DNA of 64,000 nucleotides from Kineosporiaceae bacterium (GTDB lineage: Bacteria > Actinomycetota > Actinomycetes > Actinomycetales > Kineosporiaceae), in contig JAEUJN010000012.1 in assembly GCA_016794595.1 (NCBI GenBank), positions 122,813-186,812 of the forward strand, written 5' to 3'. Both the position numbers and the translations under genes were made by a program. The notes under the pieces were generated by a model, which searched no databases, had not been told where the DNA came from, and saw only the letters and a program-made list of their open reading frames with translations. This document shows, piece by piece, positions 25,517 to 34,324 of the stretch (position 1 is the stretch's first letter; each line of letters opens with the position of its first letter).

Positions 25517-26776
25517 GTGGATCTGACCCCCTGGCGCAGCTCGCGGGACTTCCGGCTGCTCGTCGTGGCCGGGACCGTGTTCTACCTCGGCGGGATGGTC
25601 ACCTACGTCGCCGTGCCCTACCAGCTCTACCGGCAGACCGGCTCGAACCTGGCAGTCGGCCTGATGGGTGCGGTCGAACTGCTCCCCCTGGTGGTCTTCG
25701 GGCTCTACGGCGGGGCGATCGCCGATCACCACGACCGGCGCACCGTGCTGGTGCTGACCGGGATCGCACAGGTGGTCCTCACCGCGGGGCTGCTGGTCAA
25801 CGCGGTGCTGCCCGAGCCGCTGGTCTGGCCGCTGTACCTGATCGGGGCCTGCCTGTCGGCCGCCCAGTCGCTGCAGCGACCCAGCCGTGAGGCCCTGCTG
25901 CCCCGGACCGTCCGACACGACCAGGTACCCGCGGCGGTCGCCATGTCGTCCTTCGGCATGCAGCTCGGCCTGCTGGCCGGGCCGGCGGTGGGCGGCCTGC
26001 TGATCGCTCACGCCGGACTGGCCTGGGCATATGCCGTCGACGTCACCGGACTGCTGATCGCGACCGGTCTGTTCACGGCCTTGGGACGGCGACGGATCAC
26101 CGAGGACACCCGGCCACCGAGCCTGCGCGGTGTTGCCGAGGGCCTGAGGTACGCGATCGGGCGCCCGGTGCTGGTGGGCACCTACGTGGTGGACATCGTC
26201 GCCATGTTCCTGGCCATGCCGGAGGTGCTCTTCCCGGCGTTCGCGACCACGGTGCTCCACCGGCCCGACCTGCTCGGGCTGCTCTACAGCGCCGGCACCG
26301 TGGGCAGCGTCGTCGCCACGCTCACCAGCGGCTGGATCCGCCGCATCCATCACCACGGGCGAGCCGTGGTGGTCTCCGCGGCGGTCTGGGGCCTGTGCAT
26401 CGCCCTGGCCGGTCTGACCTCGGCAGCCTCGGTGTGGCTGGTGATGGGGTTCCTGGTCGGCGCCGGGGCCGCCGACATGATCAGCGCACTGTTCCGCTCG
26501 ACCATCTGGAACCAGACCATCCCCGATGCGATGCGCGGCCGCCTGGCGGGCATCGAGATGCTGTCGTACTCGGTCGGGCCGCTGGGTGGCCAGCTGCGCG
26601 CCGGCCTGTCCGCGGATGCCTTCGGCGTCCGCCCGGCGATCGTCGGCGGCGGGCTGCTGTGCACGGCCGGGGTCGGCGCCGCGGCGGCGGGGCTGCGCGG
26701 GTTGTGGAGCTATGACGCCCGAACCGACGAGCACGCCGTCCGCGAGCAGAACCTGCGTGCCGCGCAGGAGGGATGA
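25517..26776 (+). CDS. MFS transporter, EntS/MFS_3-like
   Basis: The 419-residue protein has about twelve hydrophobic segments. Between segments 2 and 3 is GGAIADHHDRRTVLVLTG, the MFS loop motif. LQRPSREALLPRTV and DMISALFRSTIWNQTIPDAM are typical of the EntS-like exporter group. The substrate cannot be inferred, and no biosynthetic genes adjoin it. The start is GTG (MDLTPWRSSRDFRLL), 80 bp after panB. The C-terminal 25 residues are hydrophilic. Confidence 0.87.
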   Translation: MDLTPWRSSRDFRLLVVAGTVFYLGGMVTYVAVPYQLYRQTGSNLAVGLMGAVELLPLVVFGLYGGAIADHHDRRTVLVLTGIAQVVLTAGLLVNAVLPEPLVWPLYLIGACLSAAQSLQRPSREALLPRTVRHDQVPAAVAMSSFGMQLGLLAGPAVGGLLIAHAGLAWAYAVDVTGLLIATGLFTALGRRRITEDTRPPSLRGVAEGLRYAIGRPVLVGTYVVDIVAMFLAMPEVLFPAFATTVLHRPDLLGLLYSAGTVGSVVATLTSGWIRRIHHHGRAVVVSAAVWGLCIALAGLTSAASVWLVMGFLVGAGAADMISALFRSTIWNQTIPDAMRGRLAGIEMLSYSVGPLGGQLRAGLSADAFGVRPAIVGGGLLCTAGVGAAAAGLRGLWSYDARTDEHAVREQNLRAAQEG

Positions 26777-26819
26777 GCCCGGGCGCTGCCCGGCTCGGTC
26801 GTTGCGTCGGTCCTTGCCG

Positions 26820-27014
26820 TCAGTCCTCGCCGTCCCCCTCGTTCCAGCGCCGGTCCTCCTCGTCCCACTTCTCGGTCCGCTCACGGGCGGCCTGCAGGGC
26901 CCGGGACGCCGCGTCGTGCGTCGGGTAGGGCCCCATCAAGTCCTCACCGCGGGACTTGTCCGCCTCGGTCTCCACCTGTCCCGTTCTCAGGTTGTACCAG
27001 TACCGCTGCTCCAT
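26820..27014 (-). CDS. Small SPOR-like protein
   Basis: The 64-residue protein MEQRYWYNLRTGQVETEADK continues with GEDLMGPYPTHDAASRALQA and a charged tail. Small proteins of this form next to map are widespread in actinomycetes and are annotated as SPOR-domain-like; their role is unknown. TAGCCT ends 7 nt before the ATG. It is transcribed divergently from map, and the two -10 boxes are about 65 bp apart. Confidence 0.8.
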   Translation of the reverse strand: MEQRYWYNLRTGQVETEADKSRGEDLMGPYPTHDAASRALQAARERTEKWDEEDRRWNEGDGED

Positions 27015-27021
27015 ACCGGCC

Positions 27022-27027
27022 AGGCTA
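27022..27027 (-). promoter_or_regulatory. -10 box of the SPOR-like gene (leaderless)
   Basis: TAGCCT, 7 nt before the ATG at 27014. Confidence 0.5.
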
Positions 27028-27091
27028 ACGCCGGCGGCCCTGGACGGCGCGGGCCCGGAGCCTCGCCAGGCCGGGTCCCCGAGGGCACGCC

Positions 27092-27097
27092 TAGAAT
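27092..27097 (+). promoter_or_regulatory. -10 box of map (leaderless)
   Basis: TAGAAT, 6 nt before the ATG at 27104. Confidence 0.55.
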
Positions 27098-27103
27098 CCC
27101 GGC

Positions 27104-28009
27104 ATGTCCACTGCCACCGGCGCTCGGCGTCCCCCGTTGACGCCCGGGACGATCAGCCCGCTGCGCGCCGTCCCGGCCTCGATCCCCCGCCCGTCGTACG
27201 TGGGCCGCAAGCAGGCCGAGCGGTACACCGGGCCGGAGGTGAAGGACGAGCAGACCATCGAGGCGATGCGCCAGGCCGGACGCCTCGCGGCCCGGGCACT
27301 GGCCGCGGTGGCGGAACGGATCGCCCCGGGAGTGAGTACCGACGAACTCGACCGGGTCGGGCACGAGTTCCTGCTCGACCACGGCGCCTACCCCTCGACC
27401 CTCGGCTACCCCGGTACCGGGGTCGCCCCGCCGTACCCGAAGTCCCTGTGCACCAGCGTGAACGAGGTCATCTGCCACGGGATCCCGGACTCGACCGTGC
27501 TGGCCGACGGGGACATCGTCAACATCGACATCACCGCCTTCCTCACCGTCGACGGCCTCGGCGTGCACGGCGACACCGACGCCACCTACCTGGTCGGGGA
27601 GGTGGACGAGGAGTCGCGGTTGCTGGTCGAGCGCACCCGCGAGGCGATGCTGCGCGGCATCAAGGCGATCATGCCCGGTCGCCGGATCAACGTGATCGGC
27701 AAGGTGATCTCGGCCTATGCCAAGCGGTTCGGTTACGGCGTGGTGCGCGACTTCACCGGGCACGGCATCGGGACGGCGTTCCACTCGGGTTTGATCATCC
27801 CGCACTACGACGCGGCCCCCCTGTTCGACACCGTGATCGAGCCGGGCATGACCTTCACCGTCGAGCCCATGCTCACCCTGGGCACCCACGAGTGGGACTC
27901 CTGGGAGGACGGCTGGACCATCGTCACCAAGGACAGGCGGCGCACCGCGCAGTTCGAGCACACGATCCTGGTCACCGACGCCGGGGCGGAGATCCTGACC
28001 CTGCCCTGA
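27104..28009 (+). CDS. map: Methionine aminopeptidase, type I
   Basis: The 301-residue protein removes N-terminal Met from nascent proteins. Metal ligands are visible: Asp in VNIDITAF near residue 142, Asp in HGDTDATYL near 153, His in [11 protein letters not shown] near 220, Glu in FTVEPML near 252 and Glu in QFEHTILV near 285. [14 protein letters not shown] is the substrate-side signature. The 45-residue N-terminal extension with a [14 protein letters not shown] motif is common in actinomycete MAPs. The start follows a TAGAAT box by 6 nt, so the message is probably leaderless. Confidence 0.95.
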   Translation: MSTATGARRPPLTPGTISPLRAVPASIPRPSYVGRKQAERYTGPEVKDEQTIEAMRQAGRLAARALAAVAERIAPGVSTDELDRVGHEFLLDHGAYPSTLGYPGTGVAPPYPKSLCTSVNEVICHGIPDSTVLADGDIVNIDITAFLTVDGLGVHGDTDATYLVGEVDEESRLLVERTREAMLRGIKAIMPGRRINVIGKVISAYAKRFGYGVVRDFTGHGIGTAFHSGLIIPHYDAAPLFDTVIEPGMTFTVEPMLTLGTHEWDSWEDGWTIVTKDRRRTAQFEHTILVTDAGAEILTLP

Positions 28010-28130
28010 CGGCAGGCGGTCCCGATTTGCCCCGGTCTCGGCCGCACGCGGGCCCTCACCCGGAGCGCCACCGCGTTTCCCGGGGGCGTAACGCTATCCG
28101 AACACGCCGCGGATCAGCAGAATACGCACC

Positions 28131-28928
28131 GTGAAGACGGCGTCCCCCTGGGTCCACCTGATCCGCTGGGCCCTGGGGTTGACCGGGCTGACGGCCGCGG
28201 TCGTGGTCAGCGGGGCCAGCGCGGTGTGGTTCTTCGAGCGGGACGACCCGGAGGCCAACCTGCGGCTGTGGTCGGACTGCCTGTGGTGGGCCGTGGTCAC
28301 GGTGTGCACCGTCGGGTACGGCGAGCACTTCCCGGTCACCATCGGCGGTCGGGTGACCGCCGTCCTGGTGATGATCATGGGAGTCAGCATCATCGGCGCG
28401 GTCGCCGCCATGATCGCCTTCGGGTTCGGCTACCGTTTCGCCGCCCGACTCGAGGAGGCCGTGCGGCACGTCGAGAGCCAGCAGACCAGCGAACTCCAGA
28501 TGCTGCAGGCGGCCGCCCACGATCGGTCGGCCGCTGTGAGCGAGCCCGACGGGCTGCAGGAGCTACTGGTCAGCGTTCCGGACGCCGACTGCGCCGCCTC
28601 CCTGACCTGGCTGCTGGCCCGTCTCGGCTGGCACCCCGCGGCGGACGACGACGGCATGGGCTGGGCCCGGGGCGGCACCCGGCTGCGGTTGGCCATCAGA
28701 CCCTGGACGACGCCGGTCGGCGTCCAGGGGCGCCTCACCTTCGGCGCCGGACGACACGACCGGATGACCCGGATCGCCCGGGAGGCTCTGCGGCACGGGT
28801 TCCACCGGGTCGACCCGTCGGCCACACCGTCCGGGGCGCGGTTGGCCAGCGAACTGGCCACCGCGGTGATCGAACGGGTTGTCCTGCGGACGGCGTCCGG
28901 ATTCGAAGTGGCCCTCGTGGTGTCCTGA
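28131..28928 (+). CDS. Two-TM potassium channel protein
   Basis: The 265-residue protein has a first membrane helix (LTGLTAAVVVSGASAVWFF), a pore loop with TVCTVGYGEHFP near residues 58-69 containing the K+ selectivity filter TVGYG, and a second helix (VTAVLVMIMGVSIIGAVAAM). A coiled stretch (residues 105-130) and a soluble C-terminal domain of unknown fold follow; I do not see an RCK Rossmann motif. It probably forms a tetrameric K+ channel gated through the C-terminal domain. The start is GTG. It lies 62 bp before ppgK. Confidence 0.85.
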   Translation: MKTASPWVHLIRWALGLTGLTAAVVVSGASAVWFFERDDPEANLRLWSDCLWWAVVTVCTVGYGEHFPVTIGGRVTAVLVMIMGVSIIGAVAAMIAFGFGYRFAARLEEAVRHVESQQTSELQMLQAAAHDRSAAVSEPDGLQELLVSVPDADCAASLTWLLARLGWHPAADDDGMGWARGGTRLRLAIRPWTTPVGVQGRLTFGAGRHDRMTRIAREALRHGFHRVDPSATPSGARLASELATAVIERVVLRTASGFEVALVVS

Positions 28929-28990
28929 CCTGCCTCTCTCATAGGGTTGCCGCGCGGTGGAGCGGCCGGGCGAGGGAGAGGACCAGCATC

Positions 28991-29776
28991 ATGGCGACCA
29001 GCACGGCAGCAAGCAGACGGGTCAGTGCGGGCGTGGGCTTCGGCATCGACATCGGCGGATCCGGCATCAAGGGGGCACCGGTCGACCTGGGCAAGGGCGA
29101 GCTGACCGCCGACCGGATGCGCATCCCCACCCCCCAGCCGTCCACGCCGGACGCCGTGGCCGGGACGGTCACCGACCTGGTCTCCTCCTTCGGGGATCGC
29201 TCGGGCACCCTGCCGATCGGCGTGACCTTCCCCGCCGTGATCCAGCACGGGGTGGCCCGGACGGCGGCCAACGTCGACGAGGCCTGGATCGGGACCGACG
29301 TCGACGCGCTGCTCACCCAGCGCCTGGGGCGATCCGTGGTGGTGCTCAACGATGCCGATGCGGCCGGGTTGGCCGAGACCCGCTACGGCGCCGCACGCGA
29401 CGTCCGGGGGGTGGTCGTGGTGGCGACCCTGGGCACCGGGATCGGGACCGCCGTGATCTGTGACGGCGTACTGGTGCCGAACACCGAACTCGGTCACCTG
29501 GAGATCGACGGGCACGATGCCGAGACCAAGGCCGCGGCCAGCGCCCGGCAGCGGGAGAGCCTGTCCTGGCAGAAGTGGGCCCAGAGGCTGCAGCGCTACT
29601 TCGGCACGGTCGAGAACCTGCTCTGGCCCGACCTGTTCGTGGTCGGCGGCGGGGTGAGCAGGAAGTCGGCCAAGTTCCTGCCGTTGCTCGAACTGCGGAC
29701 CCCGATCGTGCCCGCTGCCCTGTTCAACGACGGCGGCATCATCGGCGCCGCGTTGTACGCCGCCGAGCACGGCTGA
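28991..29776 (+). CDS. ppgK: Polyphosphate glucokinase
   Basis: The 261-residue ROK-family kinase phosphorylates glucose with polyphosphate or [23 protein letters not shown] near residues 17-36 is the phosphate-binding motif. [40 protein letters not shown] and LGHLEIDG are the ROK/PpgK signatures, and [11 protein letters not shown] is characteristic of the PpgK subgroup. The ATG at 28991 has GAGGGAGAGGA upstream; the frame is open further but that part overlaps the channel gene. Together with ppk2 at 53.3 kb it points to an active polyphosphate economy. Confidence 0.94.
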   Translation: MATSTAASRRVSAGVGFGIDIGGSGIKGAPVDLGKGELTADRMRIPTPQPSTPDAVAGTVTDLVSSFGDRSGTLPIGVTFPAVIQHGVARTAANVDEAWIGTDVDALLTQRLGRSVVVLNDADAAGLAETRYGAARDVRGVVVVATLGTGIGTAVICDGVLVPNTELGHLEIDGHDAETKAAASARQRESLSWQKWAQRLQRYFGTVENLLWPDLFVVGGGVSRKSAKFLPLLELRTPIVPAALFNDGGIIGAALYAAEHG

Positions 29777-29792
29777 GGGACGCCCGCGGCGC

Positions 29793-29813
29793 GGGAAGGG
29801 GCGCGGGGGCGGG
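29793..29813 (+). other. Candidate G-quadruplex motif
   Basis: Four G-runs of 3, 4, 5 and 3 bases separated by loops of 1-3 nt, just after the ppgK stop codon and between convergent genes. It lies in a G-rich, low-complexity gap (29777-29860). Confidence 0.5.
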
Positions 29814-29862
29814 TGAGGGTGGCGGGGTGAGGTGGCGAGGGGCGGGCTGCGGGAGGTGTGGC

Positions 29863-30147
29863 TCAGGCGAAGTAGTCGTCGATGTTGTCGGCCTCGCTGA
29901 GCACCGCGCTGTTGGTGGCCACCGACTGGAAGTAGGTCAGCGCCCCGTCCCGGCCGAAGGCGCTGGTCGCGGTGCCGGCAGCCAGGGACGCCAGGGCGGT
30001 GACGAAGGCCAGTCGGGCGTACTCGTCCTCGGCGGCCTCGGTGAGCACCACCTGCATCGCCTCGGCGTCCCCCGCCATCTGGAAGCGGACGAAGGCGGCC
30101 GCCCGCTGGTTGGCCCGCGCCGCCCGGCGCCGTTCCAGGGTCGACAT
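29863..30147 (-). CDS. Small helical protein, unknown
   Basis: The 94-residue protein starts MSTLERRRAARANQRAAAFV and ends NIDDYFA. It is predicted almost entirely helical, with a charged N-terminus and the segment LAFVTALASLAAGTATSAFG. No family is recognised. The start is strongly supported by AGGAG eight bases upstream of the ATG. It is a single gene, convergent with ppgK. Codon use is like the neighbours. Confidence 0.7.
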   Translation of the reverse strand: MSTLERRRAARANQRAAAFVRFQMAGDAEAMQVVLTEAAEDEYARLAFVTALASLAAGTATSAFGRDGALTYFQSVATNSAVLSEADNIDDYFA

Positions 30148-30459
30148 GGCGTCCTCCGCTCCCGCGGGACACCTGCGGTGCACGCCAACGGTGCACGCCG
30201 GCAGGTTCCCCGACCGCACCACAGCACCAGATGGCCGATGCGGCGGCAACCGGATCGGGGGTTGCACCACCCACCCGGACCACCGGAAGGCCCGACCATC
30301 GACACGAGCTGTGATCACCCGGCACCGGACAAGCGGTCACCATCAGCCATCGGCCGATGACCGAGGATCTCTGACGTGATCTGTTTCGCCGAAGAAGCGG
30401 GCGTGTTCTTTCCGAAAAAGCTCCAAACCTGCACTCCCAGCCGCTATTTTCTTCGTCAA
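30148..30459. other. Gene-free stretch upstream of the 94-residue protein
   Basis: No supported gene. It holds a 12-bp perfect palindrome (30348-30359, CATCGGCCGATG) and an unusually AT-rich part (about 30370-30458). It may contain the promoter of the minus-strand gene at 30147 or an unrecognised small RNA ending at the hairpin 30460-30499. Confidence 0.4.
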
Positions 30460-30499
30460 CGGCCCCACGTGGTTTTCCCCCCGTAACCACGTGGGGCCG
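30460..30499. terminator. Perfect 15-bp hairpin
   Basis: CGGCCCCACGTGGTT (30460-30474) pairs with its exact complement at 30485-30499 around a 10-nt loop. No U-run follows on either strand. Its position suggests termination of the RNase P RNA transcript or of an unknown plus-strand RNA. Confidence 0.6.
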
Positions 30500-30565
30500 C
30501 TTCATGCCCCGGCCGCGCTCACCTTGCGTGACAGGTCAGGCATCTGGACGCCGGCCGCGCCCCAG

Positions 30566-30621
30566 CCGGGGCCAGCGGACCCGGGGCAGCGGACCCGGGC
30601 CAGCGGACCCGGGGCAGCGGA
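30566..30621. repeat. 14-bp tandem repeat, four units
   Basis: Four units of the form CCCGGGSCAGCGGA lie just beyond the 3' end of the RNase P RNA. Confidence 0.85.
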
Positions 30622-30658
30622 CCCGGCCGGAAGCCAGCCCGAGGCAGTGACGGTGTGC

Positions 30659-31055
30659 GGACGAGCCGGACTGTAAGCCGGATTCTGTGCTCACCGAGGG
30701 TGAGCGGCGGCCATCCATCTACGGTCACCGTTGCCGGTGACCTCCTGCGGTCTACCCGGAAGCTCGGGCGGGCCGCCCTCGGACGCTTCCTGTCTGACCT
30801 TGCTCCGGGTGGGGTTTGCCGAGCCGCGACGGTCACCCGCCGCGCTGGTGGTCTCTTACACCGCCGTTTCACCCTTACCGGCACACCGATCCGAGGATCG
30901 ATGACCGGCGGTCTGTTCTCTGTGGCACTGTCCCGCGGGTCGCCCCGGGTGGGTGTTACCCACCACCCTGCCCTGTGGAGTCCGGACTTTCCTCGGCGGG
31001 GGATCCCCCGGCGAACCGGAGCCTCTCCCGACGCGGCCGCCCGTCCGGCTCGTCC
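30659..31055 (-). ncRNA. rnpB: RNase P RNA, bacterial type A
   Basis: About 397 nt. The ends pair as a perfect 13-bp P1 helix (31043-31055 with 30659-30671). Conserved core words are present in order on the minus strand: GAGGAAAGTCCGGACTCC near the 5' end, ACAGTGCCACAGAGAACAGA, AAGGGTGAAACGGCGG, GGTAGACC and ACAGAATCCGGCTTACAG near the 3' end. It is the catalytic RNA that matures tRNA 5' ends. Its own -10 box (TAGGCT) is 6 nt before the first P1 base and overlaps the stop codon of the RNB nuclease gene. Confidence 0.96.
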
Positions 31056-31061
31056 GGGACC

Positions 31062-31067
31062 AGCCTA
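31062..31067 (-). promoter_or_regulatory. -10 box of rnpB
   Basis: TAGGCT, 6 nt before position 31055 (first base of P1). Its TAG is the stop codon of the upstream RNB gene. Confidence 0.6.
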
Positions 31068-32624
31068 ACCGGCCAGCACCTGCTCGACGACGAATGACAC
31101 CGTGCCCTGGTCCGGATCGACCTGCTCCAGGCGCATCCGTACCCGGTGTCCGGAGCGGATCTGGCCCACCCGGCCCTCCTGGCCCTCCTGGCCCTCCCGA
31201 ACCCGGACCGAGGCCAGCACGGCGGGCTCGCTCAGCTGAACCTTGGCGGTCACCGGCGAGCGTCCGGGCCGCCCACCCAGGTCGACCACCACGGCGTCGA
31301 ACACCTGACCCACCCGGTGGGCGAGCACCGCAGCCTCGACCAGGTCGGTGCAGCGCCGCTCCAGCTGCCCGGCCAGCTGGTCACTGGCCCGCATCGCCTC
31401 CGGCAACTCGCCCAGTGCCTCGATCACCCACCCGGGGACCGCTCGCCCGTGCACCAGGGCATGGCAGGTGATCAGCCCGAACCGGTCCACCAGGCGGCGC
31501 AACGGCGCGGTGACGTGCGCATAGGGCGCGGCCACCGCTGCGTGCGTGGTCACGGCCGGGACCCCGGCCCCCGAGGCGGCGTCGAGCGGTGTGTAGCCGG
31601 CCCCCCGGAACAGCCCGCCGGCCGCGTGCATCAGGGCCAGCTCGCGCGGGACGTCACGGCGCAGCGATCGCAGGAACTCGCCGTAGGCAAGGCCCGCGGG
31701 CCAGCGCACCCCCAGAGCCGAGGCCTGCCGTCGGAAGCGTTCCAGGGTGGACGGGTCCGGCGGTGGCAGGGTGCGCAAGAGCCCCACCCCGCCGTCCAGC
31801 ATGATCGATGCCGCCGCCATCCCGGTCATCAGCGACAGCTGCGCATTCCAGTCCTCGGCGGGCAGGGTGGGTCGCAGGCGGAGCTCGTAGCGACCGTCCA
31901 CGGCGTCCACCTGCTGCTCGGGCAACGGCAGGCTGGCTCCACCACGGGCCTGCTCGAGGCGCTGGCGGGCCGTCCCGATCTCGCGCAGCAACACGGCCTG
32001 ACCCGCGACCGGGTCGAGACCGTCAGCCGGACCGGCGGCACCCGACCGTGGACGGGCATCCGCGGCCGCCTGCACCTGCTCGTAGGTCAACCGGGCACGA
32101 CTGCGGACGACGCCCCGCACCAGCTCGGTCCGCGCCACCTCGCCCTCGGGGGTCAGGGCGAACCGCCAGACGAAGGCCGGCCGGTCCCGGCCCTCCAGCA
32201 GGCTCGCGGCGTCCTCGCTGAGCACCGGCGGGTGCAGGGGGATCCGCCGATCCGGCGCGTACAGCGTCTGGCCCCGCGAGCGCGCGGTCAGGTCGAGCGG
32301 TGAGCGCGGTGGGACGAAGGCCGGCACGTCCGCGATCGCGTAGTCGACCAGGTACCCGCCCTCCGGTCGGCGACGCAGCGCCATCGCCTGGTCCAGGTCG
32401 GTCGATCCCGGCGGGTCGACGGTGACGAAGTCGACCGCGCGCAGGTCGACCCGGTCCGGATCCTCGGCCCTCGGCCCGCGGCCGGCCCGCTCGGCGGCGG
32501 CCGCCAGCACCTCCGCGGGGAACTCCGCCGGGATCTGCAGTTCCCGGCGGACCCGCTCGAAGCGGGCGCTCAACTGCGCCACGGAGGACTCCCTGCCGGT
32601 GAGCCGCACGGTGCGCCGAACCAT
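31065..32624 (-). CDS. RNB-domain ribonuclease
   Basis: The 519-residue protein has an RNB catalytic domain starting near residue 60: FVTVDPPGSTDLDQAMALRR carries the four-Asp metal site region, followed by YAIADVPAFVPP, and DRRIPLHPPVLSEDAASLLE is the second signature. APLRRLVDRFGLITCHALV near 390 is the typical C-terminal RNB motif. N-terminal cold-shock domains of RNase R are missing and the C-terminal S1-like part is short, so this is the compact actinomycete form. It degrades RNA 3' to 5'. The ATG follows TAGGGT by 6 nt. rnpB begins 10 nt after its stop. Confidence 0.9.
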   Translation of the reverse strand: MVRRTVRLTGRESSVAQLSARFERVRRELQIPAEFPAEVLAAAAERAGRGPRAEDPDRVDLRAVDFVTVDPPGSTDLDQAMALRRRPEGGYLVDYAIADVPAFVPPRSPLDLTARSRGQTLYAPDRRIPLHPPVLSEDAASLLEGRDRPAFVWRFALTPEGEVARTELVRGVVRSRARLTYEQVQAAADARPRSGAAGPADGLDPVAGQAVLLREIGTARQRLEQARGGASLPLPEQQVDAVDGRYELRLRPTLPAEDWNAQLSLMTGMAAASIMLDGGVGLLRTLPPPDPSTLERFRRQASALGVRWPAGLAYGEFLRSLRRDVPRELALMHAAGGLFRGAGYTPLDAASGAGVPAVTTHAAVAAPYAHVTAPLRRLVDRFGLITCHALVHGRAVPGWVIEALGELPEAMRASDQLAGQLERRCTDLVEAAVLAHRVGQVFDAVVVDLGGRPGRSPVTAKVQLSEPAVLASVRVREGQEGQEGRVGQIRSGHRVRMRLEQVDPDQGTVSFVVEQVLAG

Positions 32625-32630
32625 GCGCGA

Positions 32631-32636
32631 ACCCTA
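32631..32636 (-). promoter_or_regulatory. -10 box of the RNB gene (leaderless)
   Basis: TAGGGT, 6 nt before the ATG at 32624. It lies across the 3' end of khtU. Confidence 0.5.
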
Positions 32637-33821
32637 CGCGTGTCCCCCGGCCGGTGATCGGTCCGGCTGTCGGGAGTGGCCCCGGTCGCGTCGTTGGCCC
32701 GAGACCCGGGCCAACACCGGCCCGACGATCGCCAGGATGAGCACGTAGGCGGCGGACAACTCGCCCACCTCGCCGAATCCGGCGGTCACCGCCAGCCCGG
32801 CGATCACCAGCGAGAACTCCCCCCGGGCGACCAGGGTCATCCCCGCCCGCCACCGCCCCCGCGGGCCGACGCCGTCCCGCCCGGCCGCGTACCACCCAGT
32901 CGCGATCTTGGTCAGCGTGGTCACCACGGCCAGACCCAGGGCGGCCGGCAACGCGGGCAGCAGCTCCGAGGGGTGGGTGCCGTAACCGAAGGACAGGAAG
33001 AAGGCGGCCGCGAACAGGTCACGCAGCGGGTCGAGAACCCGGCGGGCCGCCTCGGCCGTCTCGCTCGGGATGGCGATGCCGACCAGGAACGCGCCGACCG
33101 CGGCCGAGATGCCCACCCGCTCGGCCAGGCCGGCGACGACCAGGGTCAGACCGAGCGTGCGCAGCATGACCTGCTCGTCGGAGTCGTGGGTCAGCAACCG
33201 CTCGAGCTGGGGCCCGGCCCGGCGGGACAGGAACAGCACCAGGGCCACCGCGGTCACCGACACGGTGACCCCCACCGCTCCGGAGGTCGCGCTGCCGCCG
33301 GCCAGGGCGACCCCGAGGATCGGCAGGTAGACCGCCATCGCGATGTCCTCGAGCACCAGCACCGACAGGACCGACGGGGTCTCGCGGTAGCCGAGCCGGC
33401 CCAGGTCGACCAGGGTGCGGGCCACGATGCCGGAGGACGACACCCAGGTGATCCCGGCCAGGGCCAGCACCCCCGCCGCGGGGATGTCCAGCAGGAGCCC
33501 CACCACCACGCCCGGGGTCGCGTTCAGCACCAGGTCGACCAGACCGCTGGGGGCGTGGCTGCGCACCGACTGGGCGAACTCGGCGGAGGAGAACTCCAGG
33601 CCCAGGGTGAGCATCAGCAGCACGACGCCGATCCCGGCGGAGAACTCCAGGAACTCGGCCACCGACGGCGCGGGGAACAGCCCGCCCTCGCCCACGGCCA
33701 GCCCGGCCAGCAGGAACATCGGCACGGCGGTCAGGCCGATCCTCCAGGCCAGGGCTCCGGCCGCCCCGAGAATGAGCAGCAGCACCCCGATCTCGACGAA
33801 GAAGTTCGGGTCGGCGTGCAC
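32634..33821 (-). CDS. khtU: K+/H+ antiporter membrane subunit, KhtU-like (CPA2)
   Basis: The 395-residue protein has about twelve membrane segments. GLAVGEGGLF, FSAGIGVVLLMLTLGLEFSS near residues 60-79, ALAGITWVSSSGIVARTLVD and VGAFLVGIAIPS are CPA2 antiporter signatures. It exchanges K+ (or Na+) for protons. It starts with GTG behind GGGGGAGG and lies 14 bp after the TrkA-C-type regulatory subunit, matching the KhtT-KhtU pair known from Bacillus. Ion specificity is inferred from that pairing. Confidence 0.88.
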   Translation of the reverse strand: MHADPNFFVEIGVLLLILGAAGALAWRIGLTAVPMFLLAGLAVGEGGLFPAPSVAEFLEFSAGIGVVLLMLTLGLEFSSAEFAQSVRSHAPSGLVDLVLNATPGVVVGLLLDIPAAGVLALAGITWVSSSGIVARTLVDLGRLGYRETPSVLSVLVLEDIAMAVYLPILGVALAGGSATSGAVGVTVSVTAVALVLFLSRRAGPQLERLLTHDSDEQVMLRTLGLTLVVAGLAERVGISAAVGAFLVGIAIPSETAEAARRVLDPLRDLFAAAFFLSFGYGTHPSELLPALPAALGLAVVTTLTKIATGWYAAGRDGVGPRGRWRAGMTLVARGEFSLVIAGLAVTAGFGEVGELSAAYVLILAIVGPVLARVSGQRRDRGHSRQPDRSPAGGHA

Positions 33822-33835
33822 GGCAGGCCTCCCCC

Positions 33836-34324
33836 TCAGCCGGTGGGTCGGGCCAGCAGGTCCCGGACGCCGTCGATCCCGTCACTCGTACCGACCACCA
33901 CGAGGGTGTCGCCGACGTCCAGCTGCTGCTCCGGCCCGGGCGAGGCGATCACGTCCGCTCCCCGGACCAGGGCGACGATCGAGGCGCCGGTACGGGTTCG
34001 GGCCCGGGTGTCGCCCAACAGGCGCCCGGCGTACCGGGACCCCGCGGTCACCTTGAGCTCGGCCGCGGTCAGGCCGGGGATCTCCCGCGTGAGGTCGGCG
34101 AAGCGGGCGGCGATCCTGGGGCCTCCCAGCAGCTCGGCCACGGTCTCGGCCTCGGAGGCCGTCAGCGTCATCACCTCGGTACCGACGTCGGGATCACGCG
34201 GGTCGTAGGCGACGATCTCGATCCGACCGTCCCGGCGGGCCACCAGGCCCACCCTCGCTCCGGACCGGGTCGAGAACTCGTACCTGATCCCGACCCCGGG
34301 CAACAACGTCTCGTTCACGTCCAC
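33836..34324 (-). CDS. khtT: TrkA-C domain regulator of the antiporter, KhtT-like
   Basis: The 162-residue protein begins VDVNETLLPGVGIRYEFSTR, the usual KhtT N-terminus, and ends in a TrkA-C domain (SIVALVRGADVIASPGPEQQ, then LDVGDTLVVVGT). The GTG at 34324 is chosen because GGAGG lies 11 nt upstream and because related proteins start here; ATG at 34351 and GTG at 34336 are in frame. KhtT binds cyclic di-AMP or senses pH in other bacteria and gates KhtU. It is the first gene of the pair. Confidence 0.87.
   Translation of the reverse strand: MDVNETLLPGVGIRYEFSTRSGARVGLVARRDGRIEIVAYDPRDPDVGTEVMTLTASEAETVAELLGGPRIAARFADLTREIPGLTAAELKVTAGSRYAGRLLGDTRARTRTGASIVALVRGADVIASPGPEQQLDVGDTLVVVGTSDGIDGVRDLLARPTG

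Noticed and set aside
30491..30884. Small open frames over the RNase P RNA
   Set aside because: The region is fully explained by the RNA structure and by tandem repeats.
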